Assembly (NCBI RefSeq): GCF_036030735.1
Contig: NZ_CP107928.1
Span: 7,378,001 to 7,442,000, forward strand
DNA from: Streptomyces sp. NBC_00425
Lineage (GTDB): Bacteria; Actinomycetota; Actinomycetes; Streptomycetales; Streptomycetaceae
DNA: 64,000 nucleotides
Reading direction: 5' to 3'
The position numbers and the translations under genes are program-made. Below the pieces are notes generated by a model. That model ran no database searches and was not told the origin of the DNA. It saw only the letters and a list, made by a program, of their open reading frames with translations. Each line of letters begins with the position of its first letter. Positions within the stretch are counted from its first letter, which is position 1. Positions 8,667 to 18,108 of this stretch are shown piece by piece.

Positions 8667-9194
8667 TCAGGTTCCGGTCACTCCGTCGAGGCGCTCGCGG
8701 AGAATGTCGGCGTGGCCGTTGTGGCGGGCGTACTCCTCGATCATGTGGAGGAGCACCCAGCGCAGGCTGATCTCGAGCCCGGTCATCGGGCCGTCCACGA
8801 TCCGGCCGGTGTCCTCGAGCGACCGCCCGGCGATCAGCTCGCGCCCGCGGGCGATCTCCCGCCGCCAGACGGTCAGCGCCTCGTCGAGCCCGCGGTCCGC
8901 GTCGAGTGCGTAGCCGGTCCTCTCCCCGAAGACCGGCGGCACCTCGAGACCGGCGAACGCCCGCTGGAACCAGTTGCGTTCGACCTCGGCGAGATGCTGC
9001 ACCAGACCGAGGAGGGTGAGCGAGGACGGCTCGGCGGACGCCGTCCGCGCCTGCTCGTCGTCCAGCCCGGCGCACTTCAGCTCCAGCGTCGCCCGGTGGA
9101 ACGCCAGCCAGCTCTCCAGCATGGGGAGTTCCTCGCCGGTCAGCAGCGGGACCGGGCGGCCGTCGGGAAGTGTCCGGTGCGCATCCGTCGTCAT
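8667..9194 (-). CDS. DinB/DUF664-family metal-dependent hydrolase-like protein
   Basis: A 175-residue four-helix-bundle protein of the DinB/YfiT superfamily. The three metal-binding histidine positions are suggested by [35 protein letters not shown] and the first helix region. The C-terminal [10 protein letters not shown] motif is characteristic of the DUF664 branch. Such proteins act as thiol-dependent (mycothiol) transferases or remain uncharacterised. The start at 9194 ([16 protein letters not shown]) is typical. It sits upstream of ectA on the same strand but is separated by the long ect promoter region, so it is probably a separate transcript. Confidence 0.85.
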   Translation of the reverse strand: MTTDAHRTLPDGRPVPLLTGEELPMLESWLAFHRATLELKCAGLDDEQARTASAEPSSLTLLGLVQHLAEVERNWFQRAFAGLEVPPVFGERTGYALDADRGLDEALTVWRREIARGRELIAGRSLEDTGRIVDGPMTGLEISLRWVLLHMIEEYARHNGHADILRERLDGVTGT

Positions 9195-9266
9195 TCCGGC
9201 AGCATGCCATCCGCCCCGGCGCCGACGGTCGATTCCGGCCGCCTCCGGCCGGTCCCGTCGCTCCCC

Positions 9267-10367
9267 TCAGCTCCGGTCGTCCTCCGTGGCCCGGAGGGCG
9301 GCGGCCGGGTCGACGGTCAGGCCCCTCTCCGCCAGTGCGGCGCCCAGAGCGGCCAGGGATCCGCGCACCGCGTCCAGGGTGGCGTCCGCCCCGTAGTGGT
9401 TGACCCGGATCATCTCGCCGGCCAGCGCGCCGCCGCCCGCGGCCAGCGGCAGTGCGGGGTCGCTCGCCAGCGCCCGGGCCACCAGCTCCGACGCCGGCAC
9501 GCCCGCGGGCGCCCGCAGCGTCGTGGCGACCGGCGCCGCCTCCGCCGGGTCGTGCACGTACGGCTCGAGCCCGCCGCCCAGCGCCAGCGCGCCCGCCCGC
9601 GTCGCCGCCGCCGCGGACGCGTGCCGGGCCATGAACGTCTTCAGCCCCTCGGTCTCGATCCGCTCGACGCACGCCTCGAGGGCCAGCATCTCCAGCTGCG
9701 CCGGCGCGTGCAGCAGGGCCTTGCGGCCGCCGTCGATCCACCGCTGCTTCCAGTCCAGCAGGGACAGGTACGAGCGGCGCGGGGCTGTCGGGTTCGCGGA
9801 CATCCGCGCCCACGCCCGCTCGCTCACCGCGACCGCCGAGACGCCTGCCGGGCCGCCCATCGCCTTCTGCGCGCCGATCACGCACAGGTCCACGCCCCAC
9901 GCGTCCGGCAGCACCGGCTCCGCGCCGATCGAGGCGACCGCGTCCAGCGAGAAGAGCGCGCCGTGCTCCCGCACCACCTCGCCGATCTCGGCGACCGGGT
10001 TGGTGTTGCCGGTCGCCGCCTCCGCGTGCACCAGCGACACGAAGTCGATCTCCGGGTGCTCGGCGAACGCCTCGCGGACCTGTGCGGCCGTCACCGCCGT
10101 GTGGAAGGGGACCGCCAGGTCGATCACGGTCGCGCCGCAGTCCCGCAGCCAGTCGCCGAAGGTCTGCCCGTACGGGCCGGTGATCACGTTGAGGGCCGTG
10201 GTGCCCGGACCCGCGGCGCCCCGGATCGCCCCTTCCAGCGGCAGCAGCGCCTCGCCCTGCGTGACCACGACGTCCTGCCGGGTGTCCAGCAGTCGCGCCA
10301 CCCGGGCCTCGATCGAGGCGAAATGTGCGGCGCTCAGCGGTGCGAGGTCCAGGAACGGGTGTGTCAC
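9267..10367 (-). CDS. PLP-dependent aminotransferase (serine/alanine-glyoxylate type)
   Basis: A 366-residue class V aminotransferase resembling serine-pyruvate or alanine-glyoxylate aminotransferases. N-terminal VVTQGEALLPLEGAI, the central SLVHAEAATGNTNPVAEIG substrate and PLP loop, the Asp of LFSLDAVASIG and the Schiff-base Lys in CVIGAQKAMGGPAG are all in order. The start is GTG 10365-10367 preceded by GAAGAGAG. The open frame extends far upstream without coding character. It diverges from the ABC-importer gene at 10542. A 2-aminoethylphosphonate aminotransferase-like role is an alternative. Confidence 0.85.
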   Translation of the reverse strand: MTHPFLDLAPLSAAHFASIEARVARLLDTRQDVVVTQGEALLPLEGAIRGAAGPGTTALNVITGPYGQTFGDWLRDCGATVIDLAVPFHTAVTAAQVREAFAEHPEIDFVSLVHAEAATGNTNPVAEIGEVVREHGALFSLDAVASIGAEPVLPDAWGVDLCVIGAQKAMGGPAGVSAVAVSERAWARMSANPTAPRRSYLSLLDWKQRWIDGGRKALLHAPAQLEMLALEACVERIETEGLKTFMARHASAAAATRAGALALGGGLEPYVHDPAEAAPVATTLRAPAGVPASELVARALASDPALPLAAGGGALAGEMIRVNHYGADATLDAVRGSLAALGAALAERGLTVDPAAALRATEDDRS

Positions 10368-10479
10368 GACGGTGCTCTCTTCACTGACGGGGTAGAGGTG
10401 ACGAGAGTAACCGGGACGTCCTCCCCCCTCCCCACCGGTGACTTCGCAGGCCCGACGGCCTCGTGACCATCGGATTGGT

Positions 10480-10507
10480 TTGAGACTCCCAAACATCTCC
10501 TTATAAT
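10480..10507 (+). promoter_or_regulatory. HrdB-like promoter with overlapping inverted repeat, importer operon
   Basis: TTGAGA (10480-10485) and TATAAT (10502-10507) are 16 bp apart, an unusually good vegetative promoter for this genome. An imperfect palindrome, GTTTG-N7-CAAAC (10478-10494) with GAGACTC in its centre, overlaps the -35 and spacer. It is a plausible repressor site. The start codon at 10542 follows AGGAAGG at 10529-10535. Confidence 0.65.
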
Positions 10508-10541
10508 CGGAACCCTTAGTTCCCTTACAGGAAGGCCCGCC

Positions 10542-11393
10542 GTGATCACCCTCTCCGGGCGCCGGACCCGCATCCTGGCCGCTGCCACCGCGACGGCCGG
10601 GCTCGTGCTCGTGGCCGCCTGCACGTCGAGCGACGGCGGCGGCAGTGGCTCCAAGACCGCCGCCGGCGGGGTCGAGCTCGTCAAGGCGGGCCAGCTCACC
10701 ACCTGCACCCACCTGCCCTACCCGCCCTTCCAGTCGGAGATCGACGGCAAGGTGCAGGGCTTCGACGTCTCCCTGATCGACTTGGTCGCCAAGAACCTCG
10801 GCGTGAAGCAGGCGATCGTCGACACGCCCTTCGAGAACTTCAAGACCGGCGCCTTCCTCAACTCCGGCCAGTGCGACCTCGCCGCGGCCGGCATGACCAT
10901 CACCGACGAGCGCAAGAAGAACGTCGACTTCTCCGACCCCTACTTCGAGGCCACGCAGGCCGTCCTCGTCGACAAGGGCGCGGGCGTCTCCTCGCTCGCC
11001 GACGTGAAGTCCAAGGGCGTCAAGCTGGGCGCGCAGGCGCAGACCACCGGCGAGGACTATGCCGAGAAGCAGGGCTTCGACGCGGTCTCCTTCGAGTCCT
11101 CCGACGCCGTCCTCAACGGACTGCGCACCGGCCAGGTCAAGGCCGTCATCATCGACTACCCGGTGGTCCAGGGCTGGCTGAAGGACAAGGCCAACGCCGA
11201 CGCCTTCAAGGTCGTCGACAACCTCAACACCGGCGAGCAGTACGGCTTCACGGTGAAGAAGGGCAACGCGAAGCTGGTCGCCGCGATCAACAAGGCGCTG
11301 GCGGACGCGAAGGCCGACGGCACGTACAAGACGCTGTACGAGAAGTGGATCGGCCCGTACGACGCGTCCGCGGCCTCCCCGTCGGCGTCATGA
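10542..11393 (+). CDS. ABC importer substrate-binding lipoprotein (polar amino acid type)
   Basis: A 283-residue periplasmic-binding-protein-like lipoprotein. Residues 1-27 are a lipoprotein signal ending in the lipobox LVAAC with Cys27 as the lipid anchor. A Gly/Ser linker follows. The mature part has the family-3 solute-binding pattern (CTHLPYPPFQSEIDGKVQGFDVSLID near the start, later MTITDERKKNVDFSDPYF). This family binds polar or basic amino acids, and the exact ligand is unknown. GTG start with AGGAAGG at ideal spacing. The next gene overlaps it by 4 nt (ATGA), so this is the first gene of a coupled importer operon. Confidence 0.92.
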   Translation: MITLSGRRTRILAAATATAGLVLVAACTSSDGGGSGSKTAAGGVELVKAGQLTTCTHLPYPPFQSEIDGKVQGFDVSLIDLVAKNLGVKQAIVDTPFENFKTGAFLNSGQCDLAAAGMTITDERKKNVDFSDPYFEATQAVLVDKGAGVSSLADVKSKGVKLGAQAQTTGEDYAEKQGFDAVSFESSDAVLNGLRTGQVKAVIIDYPVVQGWLKDKANADAFKVVDNLNTGEQYGFTVKKGNAKLVAAINKALADAKADGTYKTLYEKWIGPYDASAASPSAS

Positions 11394-12223
11394 CCGCCGC
11401 GGACGTACCGCTCCAGCCGAAGAAGAAGGGACTGACCCGGCGGCAGAAGCGCCGGCTGTCCCGCGGCGCGCAGTACGCCGTGTTCGTCGCCGCCGTGATC
11501 GTCTTCGCGGTGACGGCCGACTGGGGCCGGCTGAAGAACCAGTTCGCCCAGTGGGACATCGCGAAGGAGATGTTCCCGGACGTCATCACGCTCGCGCTGA
11601 AGAACACCGTCCTGTACACGCTGTCGGGCTTCCTGCTGGGGCTGGTGCTCGGCCTGGTCATCGCGCTGATGAGGTTGTCCTCGGTCGGCCCGTACCGCTG
11701 GGTGGCCGGCGTGTACATCGAGATCTTCCGCGGTCTGCCCGCCCTGCTGATCTTCGTGTTCATCGGCGTGGCCGTGCCGCTGGCCTTCCCCGGCACGGAG
11801 ATCGTCGGCGGCACCTACGGCAAGGCGGCCCTCGCGCTCGGCCTGGTGGGCGCCGCGTACATGGCGGAGACGTTCCGCGCGGGCATCCAGGCGGTGCCCA
11901 AGGGGCAGATGGAGGCGGCGCGCTCGCTCGGCTTCTCGCCGGCCCGCGCGATGATCTCCATCGTCATCCCGCAGGCGTTCCGGATCATCCTGCCGCCGCT
12001 CACCAACGAACTGATCATCCTCTTCAAGGACTCCTCCCTGGTCCTGCTCCTCGGCGTGACCCTTGAGGAGCGCGAACTGTCCAAGTTCGGCCGGGACCTG
12101 GCCAGCGACACCGCCAACTCCACGCCGATCCTGGTCGCCGGCCTGTGCTACCTGCTGGTGACCGTCCCGCTCGGCTTCGTCGTGCGCCGCATGGAGGCCA
12201 AGGCCCAGGAGGCCGTGAAATGA
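11390..12223 (+). CDS. ABC importer permease (polar amino acid type)
   Basis: A 277-residue membrane protein. A basic N-terminal tail ([15 protein letters not shown]) precedes about five membrane segments. The EAA cytoplasmic loop is visible as [31 protein letters not shown], which docks the ATPase. This is the HisM/GlnP permease family. Only one permease gene is present, so a homodimer is likely. The start overlaps the binding-protein stop (ATGA at 11390-11393) and its own stop overlaps the ATPase start in the same way. Confidence 0.93.
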   Translation: MTAADVPLQPKKKGLTRRQKRRLSRGAQYAVFVAAVIVFAVTADWGRLKNQFAQWDIAKEMFPDVITLALKNTVLYTLSGFLLGLVLGLVIALMRLSSVGPYRWVAGVYIEIFRGLPALLIFVFIGVAVPLAFPGTEIVGGTYGKAALALGLVGAAYMAETFRAGIQAVPKGQMEAARSLGFSPARAMISIVIPQAFRIILPPLTNELIILFKDSSLVLLLGVTLEERELSKFGRDLASDTANSTPILVAGLCYLLVTVPLGFVVRRMEAKAQEAVK

Positions 12224-13014
12224 GCCGACCCGAGATCGAAGTGCGCGGCCTGCACAAGGCGTTCGGCGACAACGAGGTGCTCCAGGGCATCGACCTGGAG
12301 ATCGGCCGGGGCGAGGTCGTCTGCGTGATCGGCCCCTCCGGCTCCGGCAAGTCGACGCTGCTGCGCTGCGTGAACCTGCTGGAGGAGCCCACGAGCGGCC
12401 AGGTCTTCGTCGGCGGCACGGAGCTCACCGACCCCGACGTCGACATCGACGCCGTGCGACGCCGTATCGGCATGGTCTTCCAGCAGTTCAACCTGTTCCC
12501 GCACCTGTCGGTGACCGAGAACCTGACGCTGCCGCAGCGCCGGGTGCTGGGCCGTGGCAAGGCGGAGGCCGCGAAGGTCGCCGCCCAGAACCTGGAGCGG
12601 GTGGGCCTGTCGGAGAAGGCGCACGCCTATCCCGCCTCCCTCTCCGGCGGCCAGCAGCAGCGCGTCGCGATCGCCCGCGCCCTGGCCATGGGCCCCGACG
12701 TGATGCTCTTCGACGAGCCGACGTCGGCGCTCGACCCGGAGCTGGTCGGCGACGTCCTGGCCGTCATGCGCATGCTGGCGAACGAGGGCATGACGATGAT
12801 GGTCGTCACCCACGAGATGACCTTCGCCCGCGAGGTCGCCGACCGGGTCGTCTTCATGGACGGCGGAGTGATCGTCGAGGACGGCGCCCCCGCCCAGGTC
12901 ATCGGCGCACCGCGGCACGAGCGCACCCGCCACTTCCTCTCCCGCCTCCTCGACCCGGCGATGGCCGACGTGGAGGAGGAGACCTCCGACCAGGTGGGCA
13001 GGAGCACTGGCTAG
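12220..13014 (+). CDS. ABC importer ATPase (polar amino acid type)
   Basis: A 264-residue ATPase of the GlnQ/HisP group. Walker [10 protein letters not shown] is at residues 38-46, the signature LSGGQ at 141-145 and Walker B VMLFDEP at 161-167, followed by the switch His in VVTHEMTFA. It powers import with the lipoprotein and permease encoded just upstream. The ATG at 12220 overlaps the permease stop by 4 nt. The C-terminal acidic tail after residue 240 is longer than in enteric GlnQ. The amidohydrolase gene follows after only 9 nt and may belong to the same operon. Confidence 0.94.
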   Translation: MSRPEIEVRGLHKAFGDNEVLQGIDLEIGRGEVVCVIGPSGSGKSTLLRCVNLLEEPTSGQVFVGGTELTDPDVDIDAVRRRIGMVFQQFNLFPHLSVTENLTLPQRRVLGRGKAEAAKVAAQNLERVGLSEKAHAYPASLSGGQQQRVAIARALAMGPDVMLFDEPTSALDPELVGDVLAVMRMLANEGMTMMVVTHEMTFAREVADRVVFMDGGVIVEDGAPAQVIGAPRHERTRHFLSRLLDPAMADVEEETSDQVGRSTG

Positions 13015-13023
13015 GGTGCACGC

Positions 13024-14115
13024 ATGAGCGATCATCCGGTGCTGCACGTGAAGGGCAGGGTCCTGACCGGGCCCGACGACGTCCGCGACGAGCTGTGGGT
13101 CGTCGACGGCCGGATCTCCTACGACCGTCCCGCAGGGGCCCGTGAGGTCCGCACCGTCGAGGGCTGGGCGCTGCCCGGTCTCGTCGACGCGCACTGCCAT
13201 GTGGGCCTCGGAGGGCACGGGCCGGTCGAACCCGACGTCGCGGAGAAGCAGGCGCTCACCGACCGCGAGGCCGGCGCCCTGCTGCTGCGGGACGCCGGCT
13301 CACCCTCGGACACCCGCTGGACCGACGACCGCGACGACCTCCCGAAGATCATCCGGGCGGGCCGGCACATCGCCCGCACCCGCCGATATCTGCGCGGCTA
13401 CGCGCACGAGATCGAGCCCGACGACCTCGTCGCGTACGTCGCCCGGGAGGCCCGGCGCGGCGACGGCTGGGTCAAGCTGGTCGGCGACTGGATCGACCGC
13501 GAGGCCGGCGATCTGGCCCCCAGCTGGCCGCGGGCGGCGGCCGAGGCGGCCATCGCCGAGGCCCACCGGCTGGGCGCGCGCGTCACGGCGCACTGCTTCG
13601 CCGAGAACTCGCTGCGTGATCTGGTCGAGTCCGGCATCGACTGCATCGAGCACGCGACGGGTCTGACGGACGACCTCGTCCCGCTGTTCGCCGAACGGGG
13701 CGTGGCGATCGTCCCGACCCTGGTCAACATCGCCACCTTCCCGGATCTCGCCGCCGGCGGGGAGGCCAAGTTCCCGCGCTGGTCGGCCCATATCCGCAGG
13801 CTCCACGCCCACCGGTACGACACCGTCCGCTCCGCCTACGACGCCGGCATCCCGGTCTTCGTCGGCACGGACGCCGGCGGCACGCTGCCGCACGGTCTGG
13901 TGGCGGCGGAGGTCGCCGAGCTGGTGACCGCGGGCATCCCCCCGTTGCAGGCGCTCTCCGCGACGACGTGGGGCGCACGCGCGTGGCTCGGACGCCCCGG
14001 CCTGGACGAGGGCGCTCCGGCGGACCTGGTGGTGTACGAGACGGACCCGCGGGCGGACGTCCGCGTGCTGGCGGCGCCCCGCAGGGTCGTGCTGAACGGG
14101 AAGATCGTGGGCTGA
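13024..14115 (+). CDS. Amidohydrolase (imidazolonepropionase/prolidase-like)
   Basis: A 363-residue TIM-barrel metal hydrolase. The HxH metal pair is H57 and H59 in PGLVDAHCHVGLGGHG. A carboxylated or plain Lys region is at GWVKLVGDWIDRE, His ligands appear in ARVTAHCFAEN and CIEHATGLTD, and the final Asp is in VFVGTDAGGTLPHG. The C-terminal beta domain (APADLVVYETDPRADV) is typical of imidazolonepropionase-like proteins. The substrate is unknown. Being 9 nt behind a polar-amino-acid importer, it may process an imported amide, dipeptide or cyclic compound. Confidence 0.85.
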   Translation: MSDHPVLHVKGRVLTGPDDVRDELWVVDGRISYDRPAGAREVRTVEGWALPGLVDAHCHVGLGGHGPVEPDVAEKQALTDREAGALLLRDAGSPSDTRWTDDRDDLPKIIRAGRHIARTRRYLRGYAHEIEPDDLVAYVAREARRGDGWVKLVGDWIDREAGDLAPSWPRAAAEAAIAEAHRLGARVTAHCFAENSLRDLVESGIDCIEHATGLTDDLVPLFAERGVAIVPTLVNIATFPDLAAGGEAKFPRWSAHIRRLHAHRYDTVRSAYDAGIPVFVGTDAGGTLPHGLVAAEVAELVTAGIPPLQALSATTWGARAWLGRPGLDEGAPADLVVYETDPRADVRVLAAPRRVVLNGKIVG

Positions 14116-14166
14116 GGCGCGCCGAACCGGTGACCTGAGGCGCGCGGACCGTGGCCTGAGGCGCTC
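14112..14166. repeat. Three spaced copies of CTGAGGCGC after the amidohydrolase
   Basis: CTGAGGCGC begins at 14112, 14135 and 14156, giving periods of 23 and 21 nt. The first copy contains the amidohydrolase stop codon. The spacers are similar but degenerate. The rest of the 218-bp gap to the next gene shows no clear terminator. The repeat may be a duplication of the 3' end of the gene. Confidence 0.6.
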
Positions 14167-14333
14167 CGAGGAGTGTGCCGCGAGGGTGACGACGCAGAAC
14201 GTACGTGCCGGTGGATTCGAAGGTGTGCGCGGAAATCTCACGTTGGAGTGAACTCGGGTCGGCGCGCTGACCGTTCACCCTTCGTACGCGATTCTTGCGG
14301 GGTCCCGAAGCGTCTCTTCTGGGGGTCCCACCC

Positions 14334-15320
14334 TTGAACGGCAACACCTTCCGCATGCCCGCACGCGCCCGTCGCGTCGCCGCCGTCGCGGCGGCCACGG
14401 CCCTCGCCGCCGGTCCCGCGGCCCTGGCCGGCGCGGGCCCCGCCCACGCGGGCGACGGCCGGGGCCGCGCGAGCGCCGCCGTGCTGCGCACCGGCCTCGA
14501 CGTGGCCCTGCTCAACAGATCCGCCGGCGTCCCGCTCGCCGTCTCCCTCAACGAGGTGCACGCGCCGCAGAGCGCCGAGAAGACCGCGCTGACAGCCGAG
14601 TTGGACGGCGTCGCAGGCGGAAGGCCGTTCAGCGTGCTGCGCGCCGACGTCGCCGAGGCCAGGGCGACGGTGGACGAGAGGAAGGCCGAGGCGTCCACCC
14701 GAGTCGTCCACGCCAGGCTGCACGTCCCCGGCCTCCCGCTGCTCTCCCTCGTCGAGGTCGGCACGGTCACCTCGAAGGCGACCTGCGAGACCGGCCGGCC
14801 TCCGGTCGCCGTCGCGAACCTGCTCGGCTCCTTGACGGTCCTGGGCAAGAAGGTGTCGGTGAGCACGGGCGGCACGACGGACGTGAAGGTGCCGGGTGTG
14901 GGACAGGTCCGGCTCGACCTGTCCCAGCGCGGGACCACCACCCGCACGGCCGCCGCCACCGCCCTCGAACTCACCGTCTCCGTCGACCCGTTGCAGCTCA
15001 ACGTCGCCGACGTCACCGGCACGGTGACGCTCGCCGAGGCCACCTGCGAGGCGCCCGTCGCAGAGCCGGGGGAGCGGGCCGGAGAACAGGGCGGGCCACA
15101 GGGGGAGGGGACGGGGAAGGAGGAGCAGGGGGAGGAGCAGGAACGGCCGGCCGCGCCGAGCGCCGCCGTGGCCCCTGACGTCCGACCGCAGGCCGCGCCC
15201 GCCGAGGCCGACCTGGCGCGGACCGGCGGCGGTTCGCCGGCCCCGTACGTCGCGGGCGGCGCCGTGGCTCTGCTGCTCGCGGGCGGGGGAGCGGTGGCGC
15301 TGACCCGTCGGCGGGGCTGA
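14334..15320 (+). CDS. SCO1860-type secreted protein with LAXTG sortase signal
   Basis: A 328-residue surface protein. A basic N-terminus and hydrophobic stretch ending AGAGPAHAG form a Sec signal peptide. About 230 residues of beta-rich sequence follow, then a Glu/Gly/Pro-rich linker. The C-terminus has LARTGGG, a hydrophobic segment and the tail RRRG, a class E sortase signal (LAXTG), so the protein is probably joined to peptidoglycan. The start is uncertain. TTG 14334 (MNGNTFRMPARARR) is chosen, and ATG 14355 and TTG 14295 are in frame. The function of the family is unknown. A strong terminator follows. Confidence 0.82.
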   Translation: MNGNTFRMPARARRVAAVAAATALAAGPAALAGAGPAHAGDGRGRASAAVLRTGLDVALLNRSAGVPLAVSLNEVHAPQSAEKTALTAELDGVAGGRPFSVLRADVAEARATVDERKAEASTRVVHARLHVPGLPLLSLVEVGTVTSKATCETGRPPVAVANLLGSLTVLGKKVSVSTGGTTDVKVPGVGQVRLDLSQRGTTTRTAAATALELTVSVDPLQLNVADVTGTVTLAEATCEAPVAEPGERAGEQGGPQGEGTGKEEQGEEQERPAAPSAAVAPDVRPQAAPAEADLARTGGGSPAPYVAGGAVALLLAGGGAVALTRRRG

Positions 15321-15327
15321 CCGAACG

Positions 15328-15373
15328 GGGCGGGGCACGGGCGCCGACGTCCCCCGGTGCCCGTGCCCCGCCC
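15328..15373. terminator. Strong bidirectional terminator
   Basis: A perfect 15-bp inverted repeat has arms at 15328-15342 and 15359-15373. It extends inward by four more pairs including one G-U, leaving an 8-nt loop. It lies between the convergent LAXTG-protein gene and the cobalamin block, where it can serve both strands. Confidence 0.85.
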
Positions 15374-15484
15374 GGTCGTCGCGCCGCCTCTGCGCCCCGT
15401 CCGAGCCTCTGCGCCCCGTCCTGTCGCGGCTCCCCCGCCGGCTCCCTCGCGTCCCGTCCCTCGCGTCCCGTACCCCGAGTCCCG

Positions 15485-17167
15485 TCAGTCGCGCGTCAGC
15501 GCCAGCGCCTGGTCCAGCGCCTGGAGGAAACGGTTCACCGTCGCCCGGTCCCGTACCGCCAGCCGCAGCCACTCCTCGTCCAGTCCCGGGAAGGTGTCCC
15601 CGCGCCGGACCGCGAACCCCAGGACCCGCAGCTGCCGGCGGACCGCGGCGGCCCGCGGCAGCCGGACGAGCACGAAGGGGCCCTCGGCAGGCCCCGCGAC
15701 CCGCAGCCCGTCCGAGGCGAACTCCTCGAGACCGGCGACGAGATGGGCCCGGTCCGCGGCGATGCGGTGCGCCGCGTGCACGGCCTCCGCCAGCGCCCGC
15801 GGTTCCACACACGCCTGCGCGGCGGCCAGCGCCGGCGTGGACACCGGCCACAGCGGCTGTGCCCGCTCCAGCTCGGCGATCGTCTCCGGCGCGGCGAGGA
15901 CGTACCCGATCCGCAGCCCCGCGAGCCCCCAGGTCTTGGTCAGGCTGCGCAGCACCACCAGACCGGGCACGTCCGTCCGTTCGGCGAGAGCCTCCCGTTC
16001 GCCCGGCACCGCGTCCATGAACGCCTCGTCGACGACCAGCGTCCGTCCGGCCCGCGCCAGCCGTCGGAGGGTGTCCGCGGGGTGCAGCACCGACGTGGGG
16101 TTCGTCGGATTGCCGATCACCACCAGGTCGGCGTCGTCGGGAACCGCCGCCGGATCCAGCCGGAAGCCGTCCCGCGCGCGCAGCAGCACCCGGCCCACCT
16201 GGTGCCCGGCGTCGCGCAGCGCCGCCTCCGGCTCGGTGAACTGCGGATGCACGACCACCGGCCGCCGCACCCGCAGGGCCCGCGCCAGCAGCACGAAGGC
16301 CTCCGCCGCGCCCGCCGTCAGCAGCACCCGCTCCACGGGCAGCCCGTGCCGCGCCGCGACGGCCGCCCGCGCGGCCCGCCCGTCCGGATAGGCCGCGAGG
16401 CCGCTCAGGGACGCGGCGACCCGCTCGAGCAGCCAGCGCGGAGGCGTGTCCGCGCGGACGTTCACGGCGAGATCGACCAGGGCCGAGCCGTCGTCCCGCG
16501 TCTCGGCGTCCCCGTGATGGCGCAGGTCGTGCCCGCCGTCGGGAACGCCGGCCAGGCCGTCGGTGAGCTCGTCAGCTTGTCCGTCAGTGTGCATGGGAGT
16601 GCGCGTTTCCCTGTCCGTGAGGGTGATGCCCGGGTGGGGGGTGTCCGTGCGGGTGGCGCGCGTCGCGGTTTCCGGCGGCGTGCGCGCGGTTTCGGCGGGC
16701 GGGTCCGGTGGGCCGGGGTGGCCCGGCCGGCGCGCGACGGCGCACGTCGCCCTCGCCGGTGTCCCGGCCGACCTGCGCTTGGGCAGCACGAGCTCACCGC
16801 CGCCGATCAGCGCGGCCGCCTCCGCCACCGACGCGGTGCCCAGGGCGGCGAACGGCGCGTCGGAGGGGTGGGGCACCGCCACACCCGCCAGCTCCCGCGC
16901 GGAGTACGTCACCACGGGCACCCCCAGCCGGCGGGCGGCTTCCACGACGCCCGGTTCGCCGGCCCTGACGTCGACGGTGGCGAGCTCGGCGAGGTCGCGC
17001 ACGGACCCTCCCGCCTCCCGCAACGCGTTCTCCACCAGCTCCAACACCTCGGCGGCGGGAACCCCCGTGGACGCCCCGACCCCGACGACGAGGGCGGCCG
17101 CGGCATGCCCGCCCGCGGTCCCGGACGTCGCGGGGCCGTGCCCGGGGCCGGTGGCGGCGTCGGTCAT
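15485..17167 (-). CDS. cobC: CbiG C-terminal domain fused to CobC-type aminotransferase
   Basis: A 560-residue two-domain protein of cobalamin synthesis. Residues about 20-150 match the CbiG_C/CobE domain (VVGVGASTGVPAAEVLELVENAL, ATVDVRAGEPGVVEAARRLG). A low-complexity Pro/Thr/Arg linker (about 155-235) leads to a class I/II aminotransferase of the Rv2231c/CobC kind. Its PLP region is VVIGNPTNPTSVLHP, its Asp TLVVDEAFMD and its Schiff-base Lys LRSLTKTWGLAGLRIGY. CobC-type enzymes supply the aminopropanol arm. ATG 17167 is preceded by GAGAGGAC. An in-frame internal Met near the second domain could allow separate translation. Confidence 0.85.
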   Translation of the reverse strand: MTDAATGPGHGPATSGTAGGHAAAALVVGVGASTGVPAAEVLELVENALREAGGSVRDLAELATVDVRAGEPGVVEAARRLGVPVVTYSARELAGVAVPHPSDAPFAALGTASVAEAAALIGGGELVLPKRRSAGTPARATCAVARRPGHPGPPDPPAETARTPPETATRATRTDTPHPGITLTDRETRTPMHTDGQADELTDGLAGVPDGGHDLRHHGDAETRDDGSALVDLAVNVRADTPPRWLLERVAASLSGLAAYPDGRAARAAVAARHGLPVERVLLTAGAAEAFVLLARALRVRRPVVVHPQFTEPEAALRDAGHQVGRVLLRARDGFRLDPAAVPDDADLVVIGNPTNPTSVLHPADTLRRLARAGRTLVVDEAFMDAVPGEREALAERTDVPGLVVLRSLTKTWGLAGLRIGYVLAAPETIAELERAQPLWPVSTPALAAAQACVEPRALAEAVHAAHRIAADRAHLVAGLEEFASDGLRVAGPAEGPFVLVRLPRAAAVRRQLRVLGFAVRRGDTFPGLDEEWLRLAVRDRATVNRFLQALDQALALTRD

Positions 17168-17293
17168 GCGGGCACGTCCTCTCACCATGGTCTGTGCGGT
17201 TCAGGCGGTATCGGGTGTTTCGTCAGGGCTTCGCGGCCGTCAGGTCGTGGCGCGGATGTGCGCGATCGGGGGTCGATCGGATAGCAAGGGTCC

Positions 17294-18022
17294 ATGGCGG
17301 TCTTCGTCGCGCTCGGCGCGTTCCTCATGACGCTGGCCGGCGGCTGGACGGCACAGCGCGTGACCGACCGCCGTCACCTCGTGCTGGGCCTGGCCGGCGG
17401 CCTGATGCTGGGCGTGGTCGGGCTGGACCTGCTGCCGGAGGCGCTCGACGCCGCCGGCACCGAGGTCTTCGGCGTGCCGGCCGCGCTGCTGCTCTTCGTG
17501 GCCGGGTTCCTGCTGGCCCATCTGGTGGAACGGCTGCTCGCGGCCCGCCAGGCCGCGCACGGCGCGGAGGAGGCGGTCCTGCGCGCGCCCGAGGTGGGTC
17601 TCACGGCCGCCGCCGCGATGGTCGGGCACAGCGCGATGGACGGCGTGGCGATCGGTGCGGCCTTCCAGGTGGACGGCGGCATGGGAGCCGCCGTGGCGCT
17701 CGCGGTCATCGCCCACGACTTCGCGGACGGCTTCAACACGTACACGATCACGAGCCTCTACGGGAACGCCCGCCGCAAGGCCCAGGCCATGCTGGTGGCG
17801 GACGCGGCGGCGCCGGTCGTGGGCGCGGCCTCGACGTCCTTCGTCACCATCCCGGAGCAGGTGCTCGGCGGCTACCTGGGGTTCTTCGGCGGCGCGCTGC
17901 TGTACCTGGCGGCCGCCGAGATCCTCCCCGAGGCCCACCACGAGCACCCGGCGCGCTCGACCGTCCTGTGCACGATCGCGGGCGCGGCCTTCATCTGGCT
18001 GGTGGTCGGCCTGGCGTCCTGA
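17294..18022 (+). CDS. ZIP-family metal transporter
   Basis: A 242-residue membrane protein with about seven or eight helices. Both ZIP metal-path motifs are present: helix IV GHSAMDGVAIG and helix V IAHDFADGFN. A His cluster (EAHHEHP) lies near the C-terminus, whereas the usual His-rich cytosolic loop is short. ZIP proteins import Zn, Fe, Mn or sometimes Co. Its place inside the cobalamin block, on the opposite strand between cobC and cobB, makes cobalt uptake an attractive inference, but nothing in the sequence proves it. AAGGG lies just before the ATG at 17294. Confidence 0.88.
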   Translation: MAVFVALGAFLMTLAGGWTAQRVTDRRHLVLGLAGGLMLGVVGLDLLPEALDAAGTEVFGVPAALLLFVAGFLLAHLVERLLAARQAAHGAEEAVLRAPEVGLTAAAAMVGHSAMDGVAIGAAFQVDGGMGAAVALAVIAHDFADGFNTYTITSLYGNARRKAQAMLVADAAAPVVGAASTSFVTIPEQVLGGYLGFFGGALLYLAAAEILPEAHHEHPARSTVLCTIAGAAFIWLVVGLAS

Positions 18023-18108
18023 GCGCCTGTGCACGCGCGTCGGAAGGGGGCCGGTCGCGGCGGCGCGCGGTTCCGGCTCCCCGACGGCCCGCACGGCCGG
18101 CCCGCCGC

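Noticed and set aside
8531..8770. Open frame of 79 codons upstream of ectA on the plus strand
   Set aside because: Its codon third positions are not G/C-biased, it has no ribosome site, and it runs through the ect promoter region into the DinB gene antisense.
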